Shown piece after piece: positions 8,600 to 16,890 of a stretch of DNA of 64,000 nt. Each line of letters opens with the position of its first letter. The first letter of the stretch is position 1. A program made the translations under genes and the position numbers. The notes under the pieces were generated by a model that was given only the letters and a program-made list of their open reading frames with translations, was not told where the DNA came from and did not search any database. The stretch is from Salininema proteolyticum (lineage in GTDB: Bacteria; Actinomycetota; Actinomycetes; Mycobacteriales; Micromonosporaceae): positions 3,100,001-3,164,000 of the forward strand of contig NZ_JBHUNX010000001.1 in assembly GCF_042685645.1 (NCBI RefSeq). Direction: 5' to 3'.

Positions 8600-11500
8600 C
8601 TATTCCTCCCCGGTGAACTTCTGGCTGATGACCTGGGTGACACCGCTTCTCATCGTCACGCCGTAGAGGGCGTGGGCGATCTCCATGGTGCGCTTCTGGT
8701 GGGTGATGATGAGCAGCTGCGAGTTCTCCTCCAGCTGTTTGAACAGTTCGAGGAGGCGCCCCAGGTTGACGTCGTCGAGCGCCGCCTCGACCTCGTCCAT
8801 GAGGTAGAAGGGGCTGGGGCGGGCGCGGAAGATGGCGCACAGGAGCGCCACCGCCGTCAGCGACCGCTCGCCGCCGGAGAGCAGGCTGAGGCGCTTGACC
8901 TTCTTGCCGGGGGGCCGCGCCTCGACCTCGACGCCCGTGGCGAGGAGGTTCTCGGGGTCGGTCAGGAAGATGCGGCCCTCGCCGCCGGGGAAGACGGTCT
9001 GGAAGACCGTCTGGAACTCGCGGGCGGTGTCCTCGAAGGCCTGGATGAAGACCTCTTCGATGCGCTTGTCGACCTCGTCGACCACGCCGAGGAGGTCGGA
9101 GCGGGTCTTCTTGACGTCGTCGAGCTGTTCGTGGAGGAACTTGTAGCGCTCCTCCAGGGCGGCGAACTCCTCCAGGGCCAGGGGGTTTACCTTGCCCAGG
9201 GACTTGAGCTCCCGTTCGCCCCTGGCGGCGCGCTTCTCCACGACCGCGCGGTCGAAGGGGATCGGCTCCGGCTCGGGCCTCTCCTTCTCCTCGGCCTTGG
9301 CGACCTCGTCGGCGGTCGGCGGGAGGTCGTTGTCCGGCCCGTAGTCGCCGAGCAGGGTCTCGATGTCGACGCCGAACTCCTCGGTGGCCTTGGTCTCCAG
9401 GGTCTCGATGCGGGCCTTCTGCTGTGCCCGGGCGAGCTGTTCGCGGTGGGTGGCCTCGGTGAGGCGCTCCAGCTCGGCCTGGAGGGTGGTGGTCTTCTGG
9501 CGCAGTTCGGTCAGCTCGGCCTCGCGGGCGGTCTGGACCTTCGCCAGTTCGTCGCGCTCTGTCGCGGCGGTGACGAGGGAGCGTTCGAGGTGTTCCAGGG
9601 CGGTGTCGGTGGCTCCGGCGACGGCGGTGGCGACGGAGGCGGCGTGGCGGCGGCGGGCGGCTCGGGCGGCGGTCCGCTCGCGTTCCTCGCGTTCGGCGGC
9701 GGCCTGTCGGCGCAGGGTGTCGGCGCGGCCGGCGAGCGCGGTGGCGCGTTCTTCGGCGGTGCGGACGGCGAGGCGGATCTCCATCTCATTCTGCCGGGCC
9801 GCTTCGACTTCGCGGGAGAGTCCGTCGCGCTGTGCGGAGTCGGGGACCTCCGGTTCCTCGGTCTCCTCGGCGGTCTCGAGTTCCTCCTGGAGGGTCTCCA
9901 GACGGGCGAGGTGCTCGTCGCGTGCCTCGGAGGCCTTGGAGGCGGTCTGCTGCAGGCGGCCGACCTCGGCGGCGGCGGCCTTGGCGGCGGCCTCGGTCTG
10001 GGCGCGGTGCCGGGCGGCCTCGGTCTGGGCCTTGCGGACGGTCTCTTCGCGCTGTTTCAGGTCCGCCTGCAGGCCGTGCAGTTCAGTGCTGACGGCGTCC
10101 ATGCGCGAGGCCAGGGTCTCGAGTCGTCCCTCGACTTCCTCGAGGGCGGTCTCGGCGGTCTCCTGGGCGGTGCGGGCGCGGTCGACCTCGGCCTGGATCT
10201 CGATGAGGCTCTCGACGCGGTCGGAGCCGCCGGTGGCGTGCGAGGCGGAGAGGATGTCGCCGTCCTTGGTGACCGCCGTGAGCGCCGGGTCTTCGGCGAC
10301 GATGGCGCGGGCGTGGTCCATGTCGTCGGCGACGACGTGGCCGGCGAGGACTCGGCGCAGGGTCTCGGAGAGCGCGTCCGAGGTGCTCGCCAGTGAGGCG
10401 ACGGGGGTAAGCCGGGAGGGGATCTCGACGGCGTCGCGCGGCGAGCCTTCGGTGAGGACCAGGTGCGCCCGACCGCCGTCGACGTCGTGGAGGTGCCCGA
10501 TGGCCTGGGCGGCGGCGGAGTCGTCCTTCACGGCGATCGCGTTGGCGTACTGGCCGAGGGCGGCGGCCAGGACCGGTTCGTATCCGGGCCGGACCGTGGT
10601 GTGCACGGCGAGGGATCCGAGGACGTCGTCCCGGTCGCCCAGGTCGGCCAGGACGCGGCTGTTGCCGTCCTTCCTCTTGAGCCCCACGGCCAGGGCCTCG
10701 GCCCTCGCCTCGTTGGAGGAGGCGTCCTTCCGGTGGCGGTGGAGCCGGTCGGTCAGCTCGTTCTTCTGCTCGGTGAGCACTTCGAGCTCGTCGGCCAGCT
10801 CCTGCAGGCGCTGTTCGGAGGCGAGGTCGCCTTCGGCCTCCGCGCCGAGTTCGGCGTCGGCGGCCTCGGCGGCCTCCTCGGCCGCCGCTTCGGCCCGCTC
10901 CCTCGCTTCGTTGAGCGCCAGTGTCGCGCGCTCGTGCTCTTCGGCGGCGGCGGTGGCCTTGGAGCGGCTCGAGTCGACCTGGCCGCGCAGGGTGGCCAGC
11001 GCCTCGCGGTGCTCGGCGGCGGCCTGGGTGGCGGTGACGATGGCCTGTTCGGCCTCGGTGAGCCGCTCTTCGACCTCTTGCCTCACCGCGGTGGCCTCGT
11101 GGAACCGCTCGGTGTCCTCGGCGATGGTCTCGCGCAGTTCGATCTCGGTCTCGGTGACCGACTCGGCCTCGGCCTCGATCTCCTCGGGGTCGGGGCCCGA
11201 CCGCTGGGCGGCGGAGTCGGAGGTGAGGAAGCGGGCCCGCTCGGTGGCCAGTTGGCGGGTGCCGCGCAGGCGTTCGGCGACCGACTGGAGGTTGTACCAG
11301 GTCTCCTGGAGGCGTTCGAGTCTCGGCCGGTCGTTCTTGTGGGCGGCGTCGGCCTCGGTGATCTCCCGGTTGAGCTTCTCGGTCTCGCCTTCCAGGAGCT
11401 CGCGGCGCTCGGAGGCGGCCTCTTCGTTCGCCTCGTCCTCGTGGACCGCGTCCCGCAACCGGGTGAGGTCGTCGGCCAGGAGGCGGAGCCTGGCGTCCCG

Positions 11501-12166
11501 CAGGTCGGCCTGGATGGTCTGGGCGCGGCGGGCGAGCCTGGCCTGGCGGCCCAGGGGTTTGAGCTGGCGGCGCAGCTCCTCGGTGAGGTCGGTGAGGCGG
11601 TCGAGGTTGCCCTGCATGCCCTGCAGTTTTCGCAGGGCCTTCTCCTTGCGCTTGCGGTGCTTGAGGACTCCGGCGGCCTCTTCGATGAAGGCGCGCCGGT
11701 CCTCGGGGCGGGCGTGCAGGTAGGAGTCGAGTTTGCCCTGGCCGACCAGGACGTGCATCTCGCGACCGATGCCGGCGTCGGAGAGGAGGTCTTGGACGTC
11801 GAGGAGACGGCAGCGGTCGCCGTTGATCTCGTACTCGCCCTCGCCGGAGCGGAACATGCGGCGGGTGATGGCGACTTCGCTGTAGTCGACGGGGATGGCG
11901 CCGTCGGAGTTGTCGATGGTGAGGGTGACCTCGGCGCGGCCCAGGGGGGCGCGGCCGGAGGTGCCGGCGAAGATGACGTCCTCCATCTTGCCGCCGCGCA
12001 GGCTCTTGGCGCCCTGTTCGCCCAGCACCCAGGCGATGGCGTCGACGACGTTGGACTTTCCCGAGCCGTTGGGCCCCACGACGCAGGTGATGCCGGGTTC
12101 GAACCGGAGCGTGGTCGAGGAGGCGAAGGACTTGAAGCCCTTGAGCGTGAGGCTCTTGAGATGCAC
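8600..12166 (-). CDS. smc: Chromosome segregation ATPase SMC
   Basis: A 1188-residue SMC. Walker A GPNGSGKSN (31-39) and the Q-loop region at the N-terminus, then about 170-500 and 650-1000 as two long coiled coils around a hinge (about 510-640), and the C-terminal head with LSGGERSL (about 1090-1097) and Walker B LMDEVEAALDD. Dimers condense and align the chromosome arms with ScpA and ScpB. The start is GTG 12164-12166 behind GGAGT; there is no ATG alternative. In many actinomycetes mutM and an acylphosphatase gene sit upstream; here a long gap and a terminator precede it. Confidence 0.97.
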   Translation of the reverse strand: MHLKSLTLKGFKSFASSTTLRFEPGITCVVGPNGSGKSNVVDAIAWVLGEQGAKSLRGGKMEDVIFAGTSGRAPLGRAEVTLTIDNSDGAIPVDYSEVAITRRMFRSGEGEYEINGDRCRLLDVQDLLSDAGIGREMHVLVGQGKLDSYLHARPEDRRAFIEEAAGVLKHRKRKEKALRKLQGMQGNLDRLTDLTEELRRQLKPLGRQARLARRAQTIQADLRDARLRLLADDLTRLRDAVHEDEANEEAASERRELLEGETEKLNREITEADAAHKNDRPRLERLQETWYNLQSVAERLRGTRQLATERARFLTSDSAAQRSGPDPEEIEAEAESVTETEIELRETIAEDTERFHEATAVRQEVEERLTEAEQAIVTATQAAAEHREALATLRGQVDSSRSKATAAAEEHERATLALNEARERAEAAAEEAAEAADAELGAEAEGDLASEQRLQELADELEVLTEQKNELTDRLHRHRKDASSNEARAEALAVGLKRKDGNSRVLADLGDRDDVLGSLAVHTTVRPGYEPVLAAALGQYANAIAVKDDSAAAQAIGHLHDVDGGRAHLVLTEGSPRDAVEIPSRLTPVASLASTSDALSETLRRVLAGHVVADDMDHARAIVAEDPALTAVTKDGDILSASHATGGSDRVESLIEIQAEVDRARTAQETAETALEEVEGRLETLASRMDAVSTELHGLQADLKQREETVRKAQTEAARHRAQTEAAAKAAAAEVGRLQQTASKASEARDEHLARLETLQEELETAEETEEPEVPDSAQRDGLSREVEAARQNEMEIRLAVRTAEERATALAGRADTLRRQAAAEREERERTAARAARRRHAASVATAVAGATDTALEHLERSLVTAATERDELAKVQTAREAELTELRQKTTTLQAELERLTEATHREQLARAQQKARIETLETKATEEFGVDIETLLGDYGPDNDLPPTADEVAKAEEKERPEPEPIPFDRAVVEKRAARGERELKSLGKVNPLALEEFAALEERYKFLHEQLDDVKKTRSDLLGVVDEVDKRIEEVFIQAFEDTAREFQTVFQTVFPGGEGRIFLTDPENLLATGVEVEARPPGKKVKRLSLLSGGERSLTAVALLCAIFRARPSPFYLMDEVEAALDDVNLGRLLELFKQLEENSQLLIITHQKRTMEIAHALYGVTMRSGVTQVISQKFTGEE

Positions 12167-12449
12167 TGGGTCTTACTCCGTGTGGGACGCGAGACGGCGA
12201 GGTCGGCGTTCCGCTCCGGCGCGTTCGGGTTCCCCGCGTCCGCTCGGCCCGGTGGAGACGGTGCTCTACCCGGTCGAGGTCCGTTCGGCGGGTCCCGGCC
12301 CGCTGGGTCCGGAGGGCGGAACTGTCTGATTCTAGCGGACGAGCGCGGCGACCGGTCGGCATCGAGGCCGATTGGTCCCTCATCTAACACTCTAGGGTCA
12401 CGGGAAAGGGAACCGGGGAAGGCCCTCGGAAGAATTGTGCAAAATGGAT

Positions 12450-12529
12450 GTTCACTCGCGAGGTGAACACTTCTCCCACGAGTGGAACAGTTCTGGGGAA
12501 CGGACGCGCCGGCCCGGGAAGAACTGTTC
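12450..12529. promoter_or_regulatory. Cluster of palindromes about 300 bases upstream of smc
   Basis: GTTCAC-TCGCGAG-GTGAAC at 12450-12468 is near-perfectly symmetric. GAACAGTTCT (12485-12494) and AGAACTGTTC (12520-12529) are exact reverse complements 25 bases apart, and each holds its own GAAC-n-GTTC palindrome. The repeated GAAC/GTTC half-site suggests binding of a dimeric regulator. No regulator is assigned. Confidence 0.4.
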
Positions 12530-12676
12530 GCGCCCTGGGGACCCCGTGGCCGCGGTCGCCCGTTTCCGCCGTCGACCGGCCGCTTCCCGCCAACGCGGCG
12601 GGCTCCTGCCGACGCTCGCCGCCGTGGGGCCCGGCGGCCGCCTCCGCACCGGGGACGGTGGTCCCGGCATGACAAA

Positions 12677-12701
12677 CGCGCCGGTGGTGACTTCCGGCGC
12701 G
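12677..12701 (-). terminator. Terminator after the small coiled-coil gene
   Basis: An 8-bp stem CGCGCCGG/CCGGCGCG (12677-12684 and 12694-12701) with a 9-base loop, followed on the minus strand by TTTGTC. The plus strand also has a T run (TGTTTT) after the stem, so it could work in both directions. It separates the gene at 12785-12967 from smc. Confidence 0.6.
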
Positions 12702-12784
12702 CTGTTTTCTCATGTGCACTTGTTCGCCCGCGGCTCGTCGCCGGGCGGTCCGCCCTTCACTGTCCGGGGCGGTGGCTGCCGATA

Positions 12785-12967
12785 CTAAGGAAGGGCAGGC
12801 TCTGGGATGCGTGCCAGTTCCTCCTCGTCGGCGGAGACGCTCTCTCTGGCCCGGAGTTCGGCCAGCTCGCTCTCCAGACTGCGGACTCGCGCACGTAGTT
12901 GAACCACCTCGTCGGCAAGACGCTTGTTCGGCGCCTTGGTGAGGTGACCGTACAGGGCTTTCGCCAT
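12785..12967 (-). CDS. Small conserved coiled-coil protein
   Basis: A 60-residue protein starting MAKALYGHL with a central heptad-rich helix (VVQLRARVRSLESELAEL, about 22-39) and an acidic tail. Small actinobacterial proteins with a MAKALxGH start and a short leucine-rich coiled coil are widespread and uncharacterised; I place it there by resemblance. Start ATG 12965-12967 with AAGGAGAG. The 13 bases TCATCGCAAGGAG upstream are identical to those before trpD. No function is claimed. Confidence 0.75.
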   Translation of the reverse strand: MAKALYGHLTKAPNKRLADEVVQLRARVRSLESELAELRARESVSADEEELARIPEPALP

Positions 12968-13346
12968 AATCTCTCCTTGCGATGACGACACCCGGAAACG
13001 CTGGATCGCGCACCAATGGCGCCGCATCTTTGATTGTCGATGGAATTCACAGAAGCCGGTCGCTTCGATTCGGGCACGGTCGTCTTTCGAATACCTACCG
13101 TTACCACTTATGATCCGCCTGAAAGGCCGTCCTCGTCAAGCTTTACACATTTGCGGGTGTTAATCCACCTCGGGGTACCGGATTTTTCGGCACATCACAC
13201 TATTCTGCGGCGGATATCACCCCAATACTCATCGTTACCAATTAAGCGCATGATTCGTTATATTCACGACCTGATAGAGTCGGCCCCACACCCCGTCCCG
13301 GACCCAGGCGCCCCTCCCCGCGCGCCTCGCTGACGAGGAGTTCCGA
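12968..13346. other. AT-richer intergenic region, divergent promoters
   Basis: About 380 bases of visibly lower GC between the divergent small coiled-coil gene and the CAP gene. A plus-strand 99-codon frame (13034-13333) has no ribosome site and non-coding composition. It should hold the promoters of both neighbours. Confidence 0.55.
13235..13263 (+). promoter_or_regulatory. Candidate sigma-70 promoter of the CAP-domain gene
   Basis: TTACCA (13235-13240), a 17-base spacer and TTATAT (13258-13263), about 80 bases upstream of the ATG at 13347. It is a consensus-like match only. Confidence 0.3.
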
Positions 13347-14063
13347 ATGACGCACCAGATCCTCCCCGGACGCCACCGCTCCCCCGAACCCATGCGCTAC
13401 GGCTTCGGCCTCAGCGCCGCACTCGCCGTCTCCATCGCCGCGGTCGTGGGAATCACCCTCGCCACCGGCGCCGACGGAGGCGAGAATCACGACTCTCCGC
13501 AGGCGGAGAACGCCCCCTCCCCCTCGATCGAGTCCTCCGCCGAACCGGACCCCGGCCCCACCGGCTCCCCCGAACCCGACGCCGCGGAGACCGAGGCGGT
13601 CGAAGACCCCGCCACCGAGGACCCGGAGCCCGACGACTCCCCCGAGGACACCGGACCTCCCCCCGAGGAGTCCGAGGCGCCCGAGCCCACGAACTCCGAG
13701 GCCGTCATCGAGCTCGTCAACGACAGGCGCGCCGAGAACGGCTGCGGCCCGCTGGAGGTCTCGCCCGAACTGACCGCGGCCGCCGAAGGGCACGCGGAGG
13801 ACATGGGCGTCAACGACTACTTCGACCACGACTCGCTCGACGGGCGCAGCGTCGGCGACCGGGCCGCCGAGGCCGGCTTCCACGCCGGGGTCGGCGAGAA
13901 CATCGCCAAGGGACAGCGCTCCCCCGAAGAGGTCATGGAGGCGTGGATGGACTCCCCCGGCCACCGGGCGAACATCCTCAAGTGCGACTGGAACTTCATC
14001 GGCACCGGGTACTACCTGACCGGTGACGGGATCCCCTACTGGGTGCAGAACTTCGGCTGGTAA
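13347..14063 (+). CDS. Secreted or membrane-anchored CAP (SCP/PR1) domain protein
   Basis: A 238-residue protein with a signal/anchor helix (about 20-42), a Pro/Glu/Asp-rich linker (about 45-112) and a C-terminal CAP domain. CAP motifs seen are VNDRRAENGCGPL, HAEDM, FDHDS, AGVGENIA, and SPGHRANIL with two Cys (CGPL and KCDW) that may form a disulfide. Bacterial CAP proteins are extracytoplasmic and mostly of unknown activity. ATG 13347 follows GAGGAG. It has no operon partner. Confidence 0.85.
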   Translation: MTHQILPGRHRSPEPMRYGFGLSAALAVSIAAVVGITLATGADGGENHDSPQAENAPSPSIESSAEPDPGPTGSPEPDAAETEAVEDPATEDPEPDDSPEDTGPPPEESEAPEPTNSEAVIELVNDRRAENGCGPLEVSPELTAAAEGHAEDMGVNDYFDHDSLDGRSVGDRAAEAGFHAGVGENIAKGQRSPEEVMEAWMDSPGHRANILKCDWNFIGTGYYLTGDGIPYWVQNFGW

Positions 14064-14376
14064 CCGATACGTCACCCTGTTTCCCCCTGCGGGGCAACAT
14101 AATATACCTGAAGTGAACCGCCGCATCAAGGGTGCGGCCGGGGAAAACAGGCGTCTGTCGTCCATCTGACTCAACCCTAGACTCGATGCTCACCACCGGT
14201 CATTCTGAGATAGCGGGCTGCAAACGCAAGTGCTGTAACCGCAAAGAAACCGCACCGAGCAAGACACCGCGAGCGGACTGCCACCCGACGAGCACGGGCC
14301 GCCTGGGCTCCGTCCTCATCGCTCGCGGAACTTTGCCGAGCGTTCCAGCAATCACCGGAAGGACGAGGTACCACCC
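14064..14376. other. Intergenic region before the LuxR-type gene
   Basis: About 313 bases with no gene. A weak stem-loop built on CCCC/GGGG lies at 14079-14098 just after the CAP gene, followed by an AT-rich ATAATATA stretch that could be a -10 box. Nothing else stands out. Confidence 0.45.
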
Positions 14377-15009
14377 GTGCGAATCATGCTGTACGACCCC
14401 AGCCACATGTTCAGTGCGAGCATCATCCCCCAGCTGAAGCAGCGCCACCACACCGTCATCATCGCCAATTCGCCCCGTGACATCCTGTGCTCCACCGACG
14501 TCGACGGAAGCGTCGTCGCCCTCGAGGCCATCGCCCGCCCCAAGGCCCTCCAGTCCGCACCGCGCCCGGTCTTCCTCATCACGGACCGGGAGGACGGCAC
14601 CGCGCTCAAGGACGCGCTCGCCGTCCGCGCCCGAGGCATCATCTCCACTTTGAACCGGGCCTCGGAGATCACCGAGGCCGCCTTGGGCTCCATGCGGGGC
14701 CGACGCCACTACTACGACCCGGTGCTGCTGCACGCCGCCCTGGGACCGACGACGCTCCTCGGCCCCACCGCCGCCAGGACCCTGGCCGACCACCTCACCC
14801 CGCGCGAGGGGGACGTGCTGAGCCGGATCGTCAACGGGGAGGCCACGCAGCACATGGCCAGCGACATGGGCGTCTCGGTCTCGACCGTGCGCTCCCATAT
14901 CCAGAACGTCCTGGGCAAGCTCGGAGTGTCCTCCCGCCTGGGAGCGGTCGCGTTCGCGCTGAACTACGGGCTCGACCAGACGCAGGTGACGCGCCCGCAG
15001 TGGAGTTGA
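14377..15009 (+). CDS. LuxR/NarL-type transcriptional regulator with degenerate receiver
   Basis: A 210-residue two-domain protein. Residues 1-115 have a receiver-like alternation but no acceptor Asp at the end of the third strand (VVALEAI), so classical phosphorylation is unlikely. Residues 140-200 are a LuxR-type helix-turn-helix: LTPREGDVLSRIVNGEATQ, then MGVSVSTVRSHIQNVLGKLGV. The start is GTG 14377-14379 with GGACGAGG upstream; ATG 14386 is an alternative. It is transcribed alone. The targets and signal are unknown. Confidence 0.85.
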   Translation: MRIMLYDPSHMFSASIIPQLKQRHHTVIIANSPRDILCSTDVDGSVVALEAIARPKALQSAPRPVFLITDREDGTALKDALAVRARGIISTLNRASEITEAALGSMRGRRHYYDPVLLHAALGPTTLLGPTAARTLADHLTPREGDVLSRIVNGEATQHMASDMGVSVSTVRSHIQNVLGKLGVSSRLGAVAFALNYGLDQTQVTRPQWS

Positions 15010-15270
15010 GCCGTCCCTAGAGATTGACATCCAGAGTGGACGGCCGTTGCGAGTCCCCGCGGAGGGGTTCGTCCCGGACAACGGCCGCTGGACAATGCTG
15101 GAAGACCACGGAACCGACGCGACTCCGCCAGGAGGATCTCACCCAGGGGCACTCGGCTCACGGCCGCCGCCGAACACCCCCATGCCCGAAGACAACGCGG
15201 CGAACACCTCAGACGGTCGTACCCTCGCCCCCGAGACCACTGCCGACACGGGAATCACGGCGCAGACCCG

Positions 15271-15341
15271 GATCGGTCCGGGGATCGGTCCGTATGGCGT
15301 GTTGAGGCCCCGTGAACGCGGCGCGGACCCGGATCGGTCCG
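15271..15341. repeat. Three copies of GATCGGTCCG
   Basis: Copies at 15271-15280, 15283-15292 and 15332-15341. The first and third lie inside a longer near-identical block (GCGCAGACCCG... against GCGCGGACCCG...). Possible binding sites or a small duplication. Confidence 0.5.
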
Positions 15342-15615
15342 CTGATCGAATGAAAGAATCGAGGGCACTTCGCATACGCCCCTCGGAGCCCGCGTCCTCC
15401 GTGACGGGAACGCGGCACCCGGCCGGCACGCTGTGCGGCCCCGAGAACCGCAGTCGGCCCTCTGCCGACCGAAGAGACTTCCCTCCGGCCCTGCTCGGCC
15501 GAAAAGACCTCTCAGCGCCTCACGGCCACTGTGACAGCTCATGAAAGATGGGGCCCGCCGCTGAACGGGAGCGGTAATTTCACAATGCAGGGAAATTTGA
15601 CGAATCCGAACGCCG

Positions 15616-15699
15616 CGCCCTGCGCCCTGCGCCCTGCGCCCTGCGCCCTGCGCCCTGCGCCCTGCGCCCTGCGCCCTGCGCCCTGCGCCCTGCGCCCTG
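15616..15699. repeat. Tandem heptamer (CGCCCTG) x 12
   Basis: Twelve exact, uninterrupted copies of CGCCCTG fill 84 bases. Because the unit is seven bases the array shifts frame with each copy and cannot be a clean protein repeat. It lies in non-coding DNA about 110 bases beyond the 3' end of rnc. Confidence 0.95.
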
Positions 15700-15809
15700 C
15701 AGCGAGAATGACGGCTCAAGCCGAAGCCCGGCGACACGAGCGTCCAAAAGGGGAGAGGACGACCGTCATCGGCACCGGAGCTCTGTCCTCCCAGCGGTGC
15801 GAGGGTCCT

Positions 15810-16538
15810 TTACGAGTCTTCGACTCCGAGACGCCCGGCCAGTGCGCGCCAGGCCTTCTCGGCCGCCCGATGCTCGGCGTCCTTCTTCGACGAACCCGTG
15901 CCCTCGGCGAACTCCTCGCCGGCCACCTCGGCCCACGCGGTGAACTCCTTGGCGTGGTCGGGACCGGTCTCGGTAACCCAGTAGCGCGGCACTCCCATGC
16001 CGTGGTCGGCCGTCAGCTCCTGCAGCGAGGTCTTCCAGTCCAGGGCCGCGCCCTGTCCCGCCGCGTCGCGGATGAGCGGACCGAAGAACTGGCGGACCAC
16101 GCGCTCGGCGACGGTGTGCCCGTACTGGAGGTAGACGGCCCCGAGCAGGGCCTCGGTGGCGTCGGCCAGAATCGAGGCCTTCTCGCGACCGCCGTCGTTC
16201 TCCTCGCCCTTGCCCAGCAGGAGGAACGGGCCGATGCCGTCTCCCCCGAGGCGCAGCGCCACGTCGGCGAGCGCCTTCATGCTGACCACCGAGGCGCGCA
16301 TGGGGGCCAGCTGCCCCTCCGGCAGGTGCGGGTAGTTGCGGTACAGCAGCGTCGAGATGGAGACCGACAGGACGGTGTCCCCGAGGAACTCCAGCCTCTC
16401 GTTGGTGGGGATGCCGCCGTGCTCGTAGGCGTAGGAACGGTGGGTGAGCGCCAGCCCCAGGAGGTCCGGATCGAGGTCCTTGACCCCGAATACCGCCTCG
16501 AAATACCGCACGGCCTCGTCGATCGAGCGTGCTGCCAT
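15810..16538 (-). CDS. rnc: Ribonuclease III
   Basis: Cuts double-stranded RNA in rRNA processing and mRNA decay. The 242-residue protein has the signature NERLEFLGDTV (46-56), a second acidic patch DATEALLGAVYL, and a C-terminal double-stranded-RNA-binding domain (about 170-235, ending GTGSSKKDAEHRAAEKAW). The start MAARSI at ATG 16536-16538 has GGGGGTGAG; a longer frame reaches 16646 but runs through the rpmF terminator. It follows rpmF in the standard order yceD-rpmF-rnc. Confidence 0.95.
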   Translation of the reverse strand: MAARSIDEAVRYFEAVFGVKDLDPDLLGLALTHRSYAYEHGGIPTNERLEFLGDTVLSVSISTLLYRNYPHLPEGQLAPMRASVVSMKALADVALRLGGDGIGPFLLLGKGEENDGGREKASILADATEALLGAVYLQYGHTVAERVVRQFFGPLIRDAAGQGAALDWKTSLQELTADHGMGVPRYWVTETGPDHAKEFTAWAEVAGEEFAEGTGSSKKDAEHRAAEKAWRALAGRLGVEDS

Positions 16539-16614
16539 GGTCTCACCCCCGGGAGTTCTGTACTTGTCCCTAGCCTCGGGCGTTTGGCCGCGGGCGCCCG
16601 CCCCGCACATGAAT

Positions 16615-16643
16615 AAGCCTCCGCCTTGCTGGGGCGGAGGCTT
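16615..16643 (-). terminator. rpmF terminator
   Basis: A perfect 11-bp stem (16615-16625 and 16633-16643) with a 7-base loop, preceded and followed by AAG/CTT, then TTATTC on the minus strand. It lies 22 bases after the rpmF stop and upstream of rnc, which is then read by readthrough or its own promoter. Confidence 0.8.
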
Positions 16644-16664
16644 CAAGACTTCAGAGTCCGGCGA

Positions 16665-16835
16665 TCAGGCCAGGACTTCCCGGCCCTTGTAGGTGCCGCA
16701 GTTCTCGCACACGTGGTGCGGGCGCTTCTGCTCATGGCACTGGGGGCAGTCAACGAGACGGACCGCCGCAGCTTTCCACTGGGAACGACGGTGCCGGGTA
16801 TTCGAGCGCGACATACGACGCTTGGGAACAGCCAC
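16665..16835 (-). CDS. rpmF: 50S ribosomal protein L32
   Basis: A 56-residue L32 that starts VAVPKRRMSRS and has the four-Cys zinc ribbon (Cys 30, 33, 43, 46: CPQC and CENC), so it is the zinc-binding form. The start is GTG 16833-16835. The yceD stop lies 55 bases upstream, the usual pairing. Confidence 0.96.
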   Translation of the reverse strand: MAVPKRRMSRSNTRHRRSQWKAAAVRLVDCPQCHEQKRPHHVCENCGTYKGREVLA

Positions 16836-16890
16836 GATAATCTCCGTTTGATAAGTGATGGGTCATTGGTCTCGGTTCGGCGGGGAAGCT

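Larger units (their letters stand above)
12167..12784. other. Non-coding stretch upstream of smc
   Basis: About 620 bases without a credible gene; open frames have shadow composition and no ribosome site. It holds the smc promoter region, a cluster of palindromes at 12450-12529 and a terminator at 12677-12701, both listed separately. Confidence 0.6.
15010..15809. other. 800-base non-coding region with repeats
   Basis: No credible gene between the LuxR-type gene and rnc. Frames across it are repeat-driven (for instance Ala-Leu-Arg-Pro-Ala-Pro-Cys runs) and lack ribosome sites. It carries three copies of GATCGGTCCG and a 12-copy heptamer repeat, described separately. A 7-bp stem GCCGTCC/GGACGGC (15010-15016 and 15038-15044) directly follows the LuxR-type stop. 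Confidence 0.55.

Noticed and set aside
9363..11723. Plus-strand 786-codon frame opposite smc
   Set aside because: Ser/Arg-rich shadow of the smc coiled coil.
12384..13016. Minus-strand 210-codon frame upstream of smc
   Set aside because: Composition is Arg/Pro/Gly shadow-like and it overlaps the small coiled-coil gene in another frame and the terminator at 12677-12701.
13034..13333. Plus-strand 99-codon frame in the AT-rich intergenic region
   Set aside because: No ribosome site, low-GC non-coding composition, no family resemblance.
15047..15544. Plus-strand 165-codon frame after the LuxR-type gene
   Set aside because: Composition is Pro/Arg/Gly/Ser shadow-like with no motif and it is crossed by the GATCGGTCCG repeats.
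15616..15699. Heptamer array as a CRISPR or protein repeat
   Set aside because: Units are seven bases with no spacers, and the frame moves by one base per unit, so neither reading fits.
16539..16646. N-terminal extension of RNase III to 16646
   Set aside because: It runs through the rpmF terminator hairpin and lacks a ribosome site; ATG 16538 has one.
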